Positions 53,501-64,000 of a DNA stretch of 64,000 nt are shown here, piece by piece; the first letter of the stretch is position 1; each line of letters starts with the position of its first letter. Source of the stretch: Prunella strophiata (lineage: Eukaryota > Chordata > Aves > Passeriformes > Prunellidae); contig JAZBQD010000030.1 in NCBI GenBank assembly GCA_036583965.1, forward strand, positions 82,464,800-82,528,799. The letters are read 5' to 3'. The notes under the pieces were generated by a model that did not search any database, was not told the origin of the DNA, and was given only the letters and a program-made list of their open reading frames with translations. Both the position numbers and the translations under genes were made by a program.

Positions 53501-55121
53501 TGACTTTCAGGAACTGTAGTTGTCTGTATGTGACACAGATGTCTAAGCTCCTAGGGTGAAGACGGTACAGTGGGTCTACTCCAGTGACATATCCACCTCA
53601 TCCTTAAAGGATGGTGCAGATGACAATGTTTTATCACCTGAACAGACATCTTTAGGCATCTCTGTCTTTACTGTGGCCTTGTTACAGACAACTACATGAA
53701 GGTATAGATCCCCACTGATGATAATGAGAACTCAGATGTACAGCATACAGGTTGATATTTATGTCAGGATACCTGATTCTCTCTGGAACTTTGGCTTAAT
53801 GCTCCCCACATGTGATAATTTATTTGTTTAATATTGGCACCTACTCCTGTTTCAGCTCTTTGGAGGTATCCATCTGGCTGCTGCATACCAACACACAGCC
53901 CTATGCCCACAGCTCTGCCATTTCCACAAACCTCACCTGCACATTTTGGACTCTGCATGATGTCTGAAGTGATGCTGGGTGTCTCTGTTTAGGCAGAGGT
54001 CTCCATGGCACTCAGTGCTTTGCTCCACATATACCCTCGTACCCATTCCCTAAGGATTCAACCCATGCAATTGTAAAGCAAATTGTTGGATTCATCTCAT
54101 CGTGTCCAGAGGCTTCAAGTGTAGAAGCAGATTTCAGTTTCCAGACAGAGCTTTCTAGGACTATTTCAGACATCCAGTATTATCTGAAATTTCTGCTAAT
54201 TTCTTCAGTTAGGTATAATGCAGGACCTACAGAAGGATAGATCTTGAAAGAAGGTGAGATAATTTGATAGATTTTAAATGGTAATAGGCATCTCTTTTTA
54301 GGTAACTGAATTTCATCCTAAATGTTTATATCTAGGCTGTCCACTTCATACTTCTTTTGTACTCTGTTGAGGGAAGCAGGCCCGACATGATATAAATATC
54401 AAATCCACATATAAATGTCTGCTCTGCAAAGCTCAAATGTCAACATGCATTGCAATTGTCTAAAGCAAGGCAAAATTAAGGTGGCTGCAGTTTCCCACTC
54501 AGGTTCACCTTAACTGTAAAGCAAGGATGTCACTAGAAAGTAAGGTTACATCTGCATTCTGTTTTCTGAGGAATCACTGCTTAAGAAAAAAGACATACAT
54601 AAAAAGTGTATATTTATAACACCAATACCTACAGTTTGTTCAAACCTAGGTGTACTTTCATGAGAAGGTTTTTTAAAATGCAAAACATAGACTAAGAGCT
54701 TGCACAGGATGTTTTCAAATGCAGCTCTAGACCTATTTCTTTGAGAAAGAGGAATAAAGATGTCTAAAGAGATGATAATGTAAGAATCACCTATGGTTTT
54801 CATGACTATATAAATGTTACTGTTGAGCCAATTATGCACTGGAGAGGTTAATAGCCTCTAAAACAGTGAGCTAATAAAGCTTAATAGTCTAAGATAGAGT
54901 GACATTTCTTATACTGACATTATGCCACAGTGTTGCCTGCACTGTTGGTAAAGGTGAAAATGATTCCTGATCTCATTCCTCTAAAGTTTGTTTCTGTGGT
55001 GATGTTTAAGCAAGCATCATTAGTGAGGCACGAGGTGAGAACAGGTGAGAAGCAGTGTGTTTTTACACAGTAGATGGCAGGATTTCTGGGTGTGAAGGGA
55101 TTGTATTGCCTGAATGTTATA
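50501..55121. other. Unique AT-rich non-coding DNA
   Basis: No gene or repeat family in 4.6 kb. A strong splice-acceptor-like tract (TTTCTCTTTCATTTTGCAG) ends at 52801 and is followed by 14 open codons and a stop, with no donor. Open frames are under 100 codons. Confidence 0.5.
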
Positions 55122-55330
55122 TAATCATAGGATCTCTCAAGATGGAAAGGACACAAAAGAATAATTAAATACAATTCCCTGCTCCTTACAGGGCTACCAA
55201 AAAGTAAACCACACTAGTAAAAGCATCATCCAGACACTCTTTGACCTCTGGCACTGTGACCACTTCTCTGTGGATCCTGTTCCCATGACAGACCACCTGA
55301 AAATTTTCTTACAAACAACACAGCCATATC
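55122..55330 (-). mobile_element. Decayed CR1 LINE fragment
   Basis: AATCATAGGATCTCTCAAGA (octamer tail, reverse complement), GGCTACCAAAAAGTAAACCA, CATCCAGACACTCTTTGACC and GGCACTGTGACCACTTCTCT follow a CR1 3' region in order. Similarity is lost after about 55290-55330. It is on the minus strand. Confidence 0.75.
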
Positions 55331-58300
55331 CGAGGTGGTTTTCCTCACCATTTTTCAGTTCTGTCTGTTTTCTGCAGAGCCATATAGAAAGTAATCTGAG
55401 GTTAACCCCTTTTCATTTGTGAACCTAAGCAAAACATTTCTACCCTGTCAGAAACTGTTAGATATAGAGGAGACTTCCATGACCTTCTTTGATTACAAGC
55501 TGGGGACCCTTATTGCATTTTGTTTCCCATCTAGCTGAGTGAGAGGAAAATTAGAGATACAACCCAGCAGGGAATAAGATCCTAAAAGGGAACAACAGTT
55601 GGAAAGGAATGTTAGTTTAATAAAAGTTGAGAAACTCCACTACAATGCAGCTAATGCAGTACACAGTAAAATCAGTATTTCTAAGAAAACCTCCATCCAC
55701 TAAGCAATAGAAAAATCTTTTGACATTGTTTTTTTGTGCTCTGAAAAGAAGATCAATGAATGGGATTGATTCCCTTACAATTTATTTGAAATATGTTCTC
55801 AATCTGATTTATAAAACACACCACATTCTTTGAGTTGGGCTGGAACCCTGAGTCTTAATTAATGCCAGTTCAACTTGTTTAGAAACATCTTGGGGCCAGA
55901 AAGGTCCCTTATATTTCATTTAAATATTCCTCCTTTTGCTCATTGTCCTATCTTGTCTTCATGACTTTAGGAAACACTTGGGTGCCCAGTAGAGATAATA
56001 AATTGTATGACATTTGCAAATGCCAGTTTAATAAACATCTCTGGAGATCCTGGGTATTGTCATTGGCTTGCCTTAACATGAGAAGAATGAAAAGCAGCTG
56101 CTCTTTACCAATTACAGCCTATGAACAGATATAAACTGATGGACAGCAGACATACTCTTCTCCTGACTGTCAGGTAATACAGCTTACCTAGATAGTTTCC
56201 TTTTCCACCAAAATTACTGTAGGTAAATCTTACAGAGGTCACCTTTCTTCTCCAATTATTTCTTCCAAATACTGTAGGTTGTTTCCCTTGGCTTTTTAAA
56301 TCTTAATTTTTAATACTAGCATCTTTTTGGCACTTAATTTTGTTTTGTTGTTGTTTATTTCCATAAAAAAAAAAAAAAAAAGAAAGCAGCAAGGTTTTTT
56401 TCCCTCTAAACCTACTTTTTTTTTATTTTTTCTCATATCTCTCTGATGCACCAGAGCAAGATTTAACTCCTTACCCTGGGCTGCTCAGGCTCTAAGAACA
56501 AGACTTGGCTTCTCTGTTTAAATTAATTCCATTCCTTGGACTGCAAAGGTGATTCTACCTTCCCATAGCAAAACACACCAGACTGAAAAATCAAAGCTGC
56601 TCATCAGAATAAACACTATGTTGTACTATTTTTATTAGACAAAAGTCCTTTTACAGGATAGGTGCCTCTGAATGGCTAGAGAGGAAAGAGGAAGTGTTGA
56701 AATGCTGAGGGAAAAGCAATTTCCAGGGCTTCCTTCTGATGGGAATACTACAGTGCTGCTTGCTATGCTGGAAGAGGAATGTGAGAGGTAACTTAGTAAA
56801 ATTTTTGCAGTTTAACATTCAGGAATGTCTGCCAGTTGGTAGAGAAATAAGCATGAATGAAACACAGAGAGTGGAAATGTGAACTATCATGAAGGAACCT
56901 GACACTTGGCACAAGGGAGTAACAGAAATAGTAAGAACTAACACTGAAAAGAAAGCAAATTTAGGGAGATAATGCTTAAAAAAAAAAGTCCAATAAAAGA
57001 AAGGAATTATCTCAGATACTGCTTCTCTTCATGCTGATGCAGAAAAATGATTCTAATGAAGTCTCTGGCATCCTTTAAAACCATAAAAATTAACTATTAT
57101 TATTATTATAATTCACTGAGAGAGAAATGGAGCAAAGAGGTTATGTGACCCAGCACACCAACAGAGGACATTGGCTGGGGGAATGGGACTATAACTTTTA
57201 ATGCTTGGGTTCCCAACCCTCTTATGTCTGAAAAACAAAACAGGGAGATTTTAAAAGAGGGCTGGAGACAGTAATAGGTATTTCCTAACAACCTAGTGCC
57301 TCTTTAAGAAGGCCTACTCATGTTCTTTTTGCATAGCTTCCTGCTGACAGCTGTGTTTCTGTTCAACCTGACACTCTTTTTGAGATTATATCAGTTACAT
57401 AATGAAGAACAAAGAAGCAAGAGGAAGACACAGACTTTGCTTTTGCTAATCATAGTCTGTTAACTTCACAAAACTTCATCATACCATTCAACTTCCCAGG
57501 TGAGACTGAATCTTGGAACAAGCAAGTTCAATGCTATTGATGTCAATGGCTTCACAGACAAAAAAAGCTGTTGTGCTATTCCCCCTGTGTCTAGAATAAT
57601 TATTTTTCAGGAGAAAATGTGTGTGATAGGAATCAGGATAAATTTTACTAAAATGGCTGTGGGTAAATGCAGAAATTACACTTTTTTAAAAAGTAAAAAC
57701 AATTGTTATATCATGTTATTTATGCCAAACATTTTGTCTTTGAAAAAGTCTAGCACTCCCATTCAGTGGTACAAACCAAATTTTGGGGAAATAACAATCT
57801 TTTACAGGAGCCTGCTGTGAGTATACTGAGTCCAAATAGTAAATTCAGGGAGAGAATGCAAAATCTGTATTTTAGACTTCTGACTGTGATATACAAAGGG
57901 CCTCCCTAAAAGCTCTTTTGGCTTTTATTCATCATCCAAGTTAAATGATGCAGGTTGCTTTTGTTTGTTTGGTTGTGTGGTTTTTGTTGCTGTTTTTTTT
58001 GTTTTTTAACATTTTCTTTATTTGACTACACAGTTACTTTCCATTCTGTCTGTTAAGTGGGGTGTCCTGTTTCCATCATATTCTAAACTTTTGGGATTCT
58101 CTTGAGATATTCATTGATGAAAAGACAAAGCAGGAACACAGAGCTCTGTAAGTTTTCCACATTAGAAAAATCCATCAGTTCATGGAGATCAGAAATGTCT
58201 GGAATAGATAAAGTCTAAGCAGACTAATTCACATGTATATTTTGTAGAATTTTGCCTCATTTCTCTTTAGAAAAGCAAACAGTTTTATTTTGCCTCTGGA

Positions 58301-60317
58301 ATGAATGCAATGATTCTGCTCAAGAGTTGAAAAGACCGGGTAATGAAAATGCATCCAATTTGAATGTTGGTGGGGTTTTTTTTTTTTGTTTGTTTTGTTT
58401 TGGGTTTTTTTGTTTGTTTTTTTTTTTTTTTCTTTATGAAGAGCTGCATTTTACAGAGTTGGGATTGAAGAATCTGTCTGCAAAGTAGGTTCAAATACTT
58501 TTTAACTTAAAAAGAGGAAAGGCTCTGCAGAGGATGTTCCCCTGGAATTCAAAGAGGGAATAAATCCTGGGTGTGTCCCTGGTACCCTCACAAGAACATT
58601 ACCTTTTGCATCCAGAAAACTCCCCAGAGTGGCAAGAAAAAGCATAATCATGGCTTATAAGAGTAACTGTTTGAGGCTTAAAAACCATAGAGTTTGCAAT
58701 TGTTGGATAACACAGGCACTCCTGTAGGCACTGGGGAATATGGTGCACAACAGCCCAAGCTGGAAGTTCACAGAATCAGATCTTGTGGATATAAAAGCAC
58801 TATTTAACTTTGGACCTGAGTAAAGAATTAATGATATGCCCTTTATGTGGGCTGCTAGCTCAAACACAAAGCTGTATCTAACACAGAGATACAGCTGTCA
58901 GACTGGAACCAGCTCCAATCCTCACTCCATACCCTTGAAAGTCTTTTCTTTGTGAAGAACAGTAGGCAGGGTAGAAATAGCTCATTTTGGTCCCCTCTCA
59001 TCTTTTCAAGGCACAGTTTGAGCCATTAATGAACACAGGTTTTCAGCAGAAATAACCAAATATCTCTACCCAACAGGATTTATTTATTCATATCTCCATC
59101 ATCAGTGCCAGGATTCTAGGAAGAAACCTAAAATCATTGTTTTATAGCTCTTTATAAGTGCATTTCTTCACATCATCTTCACAGCCACCTAAGTTTGTAT
59201 TGAATTGCAATTCTACAGAAGAAAGACAGGCTATCTTGATCTTTTGGGTCCCATTTCATTTTCCTGCAACTTCCTCTTCACATCTCCCAAAGGAAGCATT
59301 AATAATTCAAATACTGTTCTTGTATACTGTACTGTAATATGTTATGAGCTCAGATAAAAGGTATTAGCTCTTTGAATGTTTCTGTCTTGTGGAGAGGATC
59401 AGGGGACTTGCTTTGGCACTCTGGCACTTGTCAGCCTCTTAGGATTATTGGCATCACCTCTCAGATTAGTAGTCTCCACCTTTTGCCACGGACTGTTTCA
59501 TGTACTGCTCCTGTCAGAAAGTATTGCAATGCACAACACCCAGTCTTTTGCTCCTACTTTGCCTTTCTCCTTCCTTTTTTTGACAGGACACACAGTTTTC
59601 TATGTCTTCTGCCAGCCCATCACATTCCTCCCCCTTTCTGTGCTGTCATGTCTTTGCATTTCCGTTCTAGCTCAACTCCTCTGCTCTCTTTCCATGGCCA
59701 CCTTAGTTCACTTCCCTGTCTCCTGTCACTCCTTGTCTGCTATACCTTCCCACTTACTAAAAAGGGGATTTTGTGGGGAAGCTAGAAATAGCTGTAGGCT
59801 TAGATATTTCCTTAAGTGATGCCTTGATACTGTGAGCCTCCTGTTTGTCAACATTTGCAGGTTTCCAAGTCCCACAAACTGCCCCACTCCACAACCCCTA
59901 AATTCCCATACACATTGAAGATTTTCTTTATGTATACACACTCTTATTTTTCACCCTTTTTCCTTTTGGAATACAGCTTCATGTATTCAAATATATTCCT
60001 AACCAAAGGCAAGAAACATGCAAATTACAAAAACAGTAGATTCTCATTTGATTACTTAGTGATAGGAGCAGGACATTAAGACAATGCACACTATTACAAA
60101 AATTATAATATTTGGAAATTTGGCAATGTAGTTAAAGCATTGAGCAAAGGCAGCTATCTGTTCCTCTTTTTTTTTTTTTTTTAAATTTTCTTGTGAAAGT
60201 GGGATGAATATAATTGAAATGTAAATTTTGAATAAAGAGAAATTTAATCTGAGACATAAGGCTCAGCTCTGATTTCCCTGTGTGGATCTTGAAAAAGTGT
60301 TTTGAATAAATATTCTT
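55331..60317. other. Unique AT-rich non-coding DNA
   Basis: No gene or repeat family in 5 kb. It has several A/T runs: 56365-56381 (A17), a T/G-rich patch near 57955-58010, 58374-58435 (T-rich), and 60167-60182 (T16). Two overlapping plus-strand frames near 59372-59819 (137 and 147 codons, pyrimidine-rich) match nothing known. Confidence 0.5.
58374..58435. repeat. T-rich low-complexity tract
   Basis: T runs broken by GTTTG and GGG. The reverse frame reads KKKKKQTKKP-type sequence and is an artefact. Confidence 0.9.
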
Positions 60318-60414
60318 GTGTAACCTGCTTTAGGTGACCCTGCCTTGGCAAAGGGGTTGGACTCTTCAGAGGTCCCTTCCAACCCTAATGATTCTGAGAT
60401 TCTGTGATTCTGTG
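60318..60414 (+). mobile_element. Short CR1 LINE 3' end, plus strand
   Basis: Reads AGGTGACCCTGCCTTGGCAA, GGGGTTGGACTC, CAGAGGTCCCTTCCAACCCT and then ATTCTGAG-ATTCTGTG-ATTCTGTG (60391-60414), the CR1 3' terminus with three octamers. Only about 100 bp survive upstream of the tail, a severe 5' truncation typical of CR1 insertion. It is the only plus-strand CR1 recognised here. Confidence 0.92.
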
Positions 60415-60932
60415 AATATGAATTAAACACTGTTCCCATTGCTATGTTAATGTGACATGCAGATAGAGCACTTCATTGTGACATGGCAACACTTCTGTAC
60501 AATCTCATATAATAATATTTTTTTCTTATGAAAGCGACTTTGATGTTTGTATGCTATTTTTGTAACTATTCATCAGCTTTTCTTCATACTGATTACACTT
60601 AATACATACCAAAATTGTTTCCAGGCAAGTGCTAATTAAAGCTATCTTTATGGACAAATAGGAGAACAGAAAGAAAACCAGACTGAGTATAGAGTTTTGC
60701 CTTTAACCCTTTCATACATATCTGGGAAATGTCTTCAGGGTTTCATGAGGAAAATTTGATAGCACTTGTATGTATTGCTTTGTTCTCAGAACACATATAT
60801 TAACTGGTTATTTTCTTATGATAGAATCAATATATGCTTTGCTATGTCATTTGTTCACCATTTTACTTGTGTGTTTTTTCCAGGACTTGTTTATTTTATG
60901 CCTTTCAGCCTTTGAAGGGTACACATAAATAT
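60415..60932. other. Unique DNA between two converging CR1 3' ends
   Basis: About 520 bp of AT-rich sequence between the plus-strand CR1 tail at 60414 and the minus-strand CR1 tail at 60933. Nothing recognised inside. Confidence 0.55.
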
Positions 60933-61830
60933 AATTGAATCATTGAACCATAAAATAAGCTGAAGGGACCCATCAGGATCATCAAGTCCAACTCCTGGCC
61001 CTGTACAGGACACCTCAATAGTCACACTATGTGCCTGAGAGTATTGTCCAAATACTTCTTGAATTCTGTCAGGCTTGGTGCCTTGACCACCTCCCTGGGG
61101 GAGCCTGTTCCAGTGGCCAACTTCCCTTTGGGTGAAAAATTTTGCCTAATATTCTTTAACCTAAACTTCTCCTGACTCAGTTTTGTGCTATTTCCTCAGG
61201 GCCCTGTCACTGGTCATGAGGGTGAAGAGATTGGTCCCTGCCTCTCCACTTCCCCTCAGGAGGATGTTGAAGACCACATTGAGGTCTCCCCTCAGACTCC
61301 TCCAGGCTGAACAGAGCCAAGTGACCTCAGATACTCCTCACACAGCTTCCCCTCAAGGCCCTTCACCATTATAATATCCCTCCTTTGAAACCTCTCTAAT
61401 AGCCCAATGTTTTTTTTTAAATTTTGGCACCCAAAAGTGCACACAATATTCAAGGTGAGGCTGCCCCAGCTCAGAGCAGAGTGGGACAATCCCCTCCCTT
61501 ACCCAGCTGGTGATGCTGTGCCTGATGCCCCTGGGGACATGGGTGGCCTGCTGGGCTGCCAGGGCACTGCTGACCTGATATTCAACCTGTCATTGACCAG
61601 GACCCCCAGGTCCCTTTCCACAGTCCTGTTCTCCACCCCAGGTGCAGAATCCTGCATCTTCCCTTGTGGAACTTCATATGGTTGGTGATTGTCCATCGCT
61701 CTAATTTGTTGAGGTCTCTCTGCAGTGCCTCTCTGCCCTGGAGGAAAACAACAACAGCTGCTCCTGATGATTCAGTGTCTTCATCAATGAGAATGTCCTT
61801 AGGCCACACTCAGTTCAACAGCTCTTACAG
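60933..61830 (-). mobile_element. CR1 LINE with reverse-transcriptase C-terminal remnant
   Basis: On the minus strand this carries the end of CR1 ORF2, the short 3' untranslated region and a decayed octamer tail at 60933. The ORF2 remnant is scattered over three frames. One frame (61809 to 61582) holds [19 protein letters not shown] and ILHLG, the next (61696 to 61499) [13 protein letters not shown], and the third (61489 to 61292) LERFQRR and MVKGLEGKLCEEYLRSLG. These are the blocks that follow the polymerase core in intact CR1 proteins, in the correct order. At least two frameshifts separate them, so the protein is dead. The copy is 5'-truncated near 61830. The 3' end faces the CR1 at 60318-60414. 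Confidence 0.92.
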
Positions 61831-64000
61831 GATATCTTGAATTAGGTAGGTGTAAAAGGATACCAAATGAAGGGGACTATTTGCCTCTTTGTGCTTCTGA
61901 GTGACATGAAATTCATATTGGCAATGGCTTTGCTCCAAAGATATGTTAGTGTGAGAAAAGTGATTTCAGCCATGGGAGCAACCAGGTTTACACTATGTGT
62001 GTCTTCTTGATGCCATGCCTGCACTGATATGCATAAATTGGCTTGGACAATCAAATTTGCCTGAACAGGCCAGTCCTACAAGACTTGGACAGCCTAGAGA
62101 TTTTTCAAGACACATTGTTATGGCTGACTCTGATTCTGTCTGCCTTTTACACTGTTACTTATGTTCAGATCAGTAAATAACTGGCAGTGGGCAGGTTGTT
62201 ACTGCAAGTTTACAGGGAACCTTGAAATGAGAGACCTGAATTTAGATGCTGCCAGTGTTTTAAGACTTTTGGGTATTCACTAGAGATAAAATTGGAAACA
62301 CAGGGAAAATATAAAACCTTTGCAAATACCCATCCTTGAGTGGAAAACAGTACTTATTATGGTCTTTAAATCAGCCATACAGCTAAACCCAAAATGAAGA
62401 AAAATCTTAAAAGAGCTTAGCCTTGATACAGACTGTTTGAATCACGTTAAAGGTACACGTGTTTAAGGATTTTATTACAATGAAATGACAGCATGTGGTA
62501 GGATTGGACCAATGTTTCTCCAGGCAACAAGTGTAAGACTCACCTTGTCAAGGACTTGATATAAAAATGAAACCTCAACAAGTTTTTCTAAACAAAGCAG
62601 ATGAAACTTAGAAAGTGGAAATAGAAACTAGTTGTATTTAGTATGTGTCGATGTGTTATGATTTGAGAGAAATATAAGTACATGCTAGGACTGTGTAAGG
62701 TAATATGAAATAGGCCATGAACATTGAATAATTTATTTAACTTAGAAAAAAAGATTAAATAATGGATGGTTCTAATTCAAATACATTTTTTTAAATTTGA
62801 TGTGCCAATTATTGCTCAAAGTAATTGAAGAAATAACCTGCTGAAAGCTTTTAACATACTCAACATTACTTATATATCTACCTTTTCTACTTTTTCTTCT
62901 GCTATAGATAATGAATCTTTTGACTTTCTTTGGACCGACAAACTCAGTGAACTTTAGGATTTCTTTCATTTTTAGCCTGAAGTTCACATTCTCTTTCTGA
63001 CAAAAATAAGTTAACTGCATATATGTATGATTCTCTAATTAATGTCTTATTCTCATCTTCATCCAATAACTTTGTCTTTTCTATTTGGGTCTATGTGAAC
63101 AACTCTTATCTAAATGCTAATATGTTTGGGTTGATGCCATTATCTGGAGAAAAATCAAAATAAATATAATCAATACATCTGATTCTGGTGATGGGCATGG
63201 GGCTAAATCCTTGAAGTTACACAGAACTCTTGAATAATCCCCTTTTGCCAATATACTCTTTTTCTCAGATAAAATCACCCTAACTCAGCTGAGGACTTGA
63301 CACTTATGAAGTCCCTCAGCTCTTAAAAATAGGGCTTTGGTGAGATAAAACTCCTATGCAGATCTTGTGCTGCCTTTGTGTACATAAACATATCTGCCTG
63401 GTAGGGTGAAAAGCTTGTGTTACTTTAATGTTTTTATTGGAACTGGAGTTCAGATTGTCACGAGGACTTGTATAGAAAGAGCCCTAGAGTAAGCCATATT
63501 ATTTATTAGCCAGACCTTAAAGTAAAGCATCAAATACTACCCTGATGCAGCCAATAAAATCACAGCAGAAGAGTACTGTGTCTTTTTATTATGTGTCTTT
63601 ATATAGTCTATCAAATTTTCAGTGGCAAGACAAATAATTTACATTATTTCAGATGCAAATGCCTTCATTTACACCTGTGACTATAAATCTGAAGGCAGTT
63701 TATTTGCCCTCTGACAGTTAACCTCATCTTTAAGCAGTTTACTGAACTGTGACTCCTGCAGAACTATGTCAGTATTTGCTGCCTTCTGACTATGGAATGT
63801 CCTGTACATGTCCTGTCATTACTTAATGGATGGACACTGAATCATGGCAAATGTGTCATGTGAAATTGCAAAACCTCAGTACACACAACTGACTTAAACA
63901 GGAAAGGTCATTGAATGATTATGTTTTGCTGAGGTGATTATAGACTTTTGAGTGGGTACTGATTTAAATATTTGCCTCATTTGCTATAAAGATTATGAAT
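61831..64000. other. Unique AT-rich non-coding DNA to window end
   Basis: No gene, RNA gene or named repeat recognised. Open frames are under 85 codons. Confidence 0.55.

Overview
This window reads as non-coding DNA from a bird nuclear genome, most likely a songbird or another neoavian. The evidence is the repeat content. Eight CR1 LINE fragments are recognisable, most of them 5'-truncated; three show the ATTCTGTG-like octamer tail typical of CR1 3' ends. There are also two solo LTRs of an avian ERVL-type family whose sense strand begins TG..TTGGTTTCAG and ends GGTTAAACCATGACA. The DNA is AT-rich and CpG-poor by eye, with vertebrate-type simple repeats such as (TTCC)n, (AAC)n(AAT)n and long A/T tracts. 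There is no bacterial, phage or organellar gene, no rRNA, tRNA or CRISPR array, and no protein-coding gene that I can name. The species call is inference from repeat families recalled from memory.

Layout. 1-345: CR1 fragment cut by the window edge. 346-8599: unique DNA with a possible SOX/TCF-type enhancer (about 2100-2720), a candidate terminal exon (5278-5585), an A-rich tract (6888-6977) and a perfect 13-bp stem (7184-7223). 8600-9565: a very old CR1. 9566-24681: mostly unique DNA holding an unexplained 232-codon open frame (14601-15302), a 52-T run (19461-19512) and a 10-bp hairpin (23856-23884). 24682-25273: solo LTR, minus strand. 26431-26947: CR1. 27049-40042: unique DNA with TAATTA-rich motifs and two candidate exons near 35.5 and 36.7 kb. 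40043-40180: old CR1 scrap. 41513-41568: AATAAA plus poly(A). 42188-42697: solo LTR, plus strand, with an exact 5-bp target duplication and an internal AAC/AAT microsatellite. 47113-47500: (TTCC)n tract. 50164-50500, 55122-55330, 60318-60414 and 60933-61830: further CR1 copies, the last retaining a frameshifted reverse-transcriptase C-terminal remnant. The rest, to 64000, is unique DNA.

There is no operon-like or multi-gene organisation, so no joint gene function can be described. The most economical reading is an intergenic region or a long intron. Seven of eight CR1 copies lie on the minus strand and the three best candidate exons lie on the plus strand, which would fit an intron of a plus-strand gene. 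This is weak evidence. I did not find a convincing new biological system. The items most worth checking are the candidate exon at 5278, the 22-nt candidate microexon at 36711, the long open frame at 14601, and the homeodomain-motif cluster near 34150.
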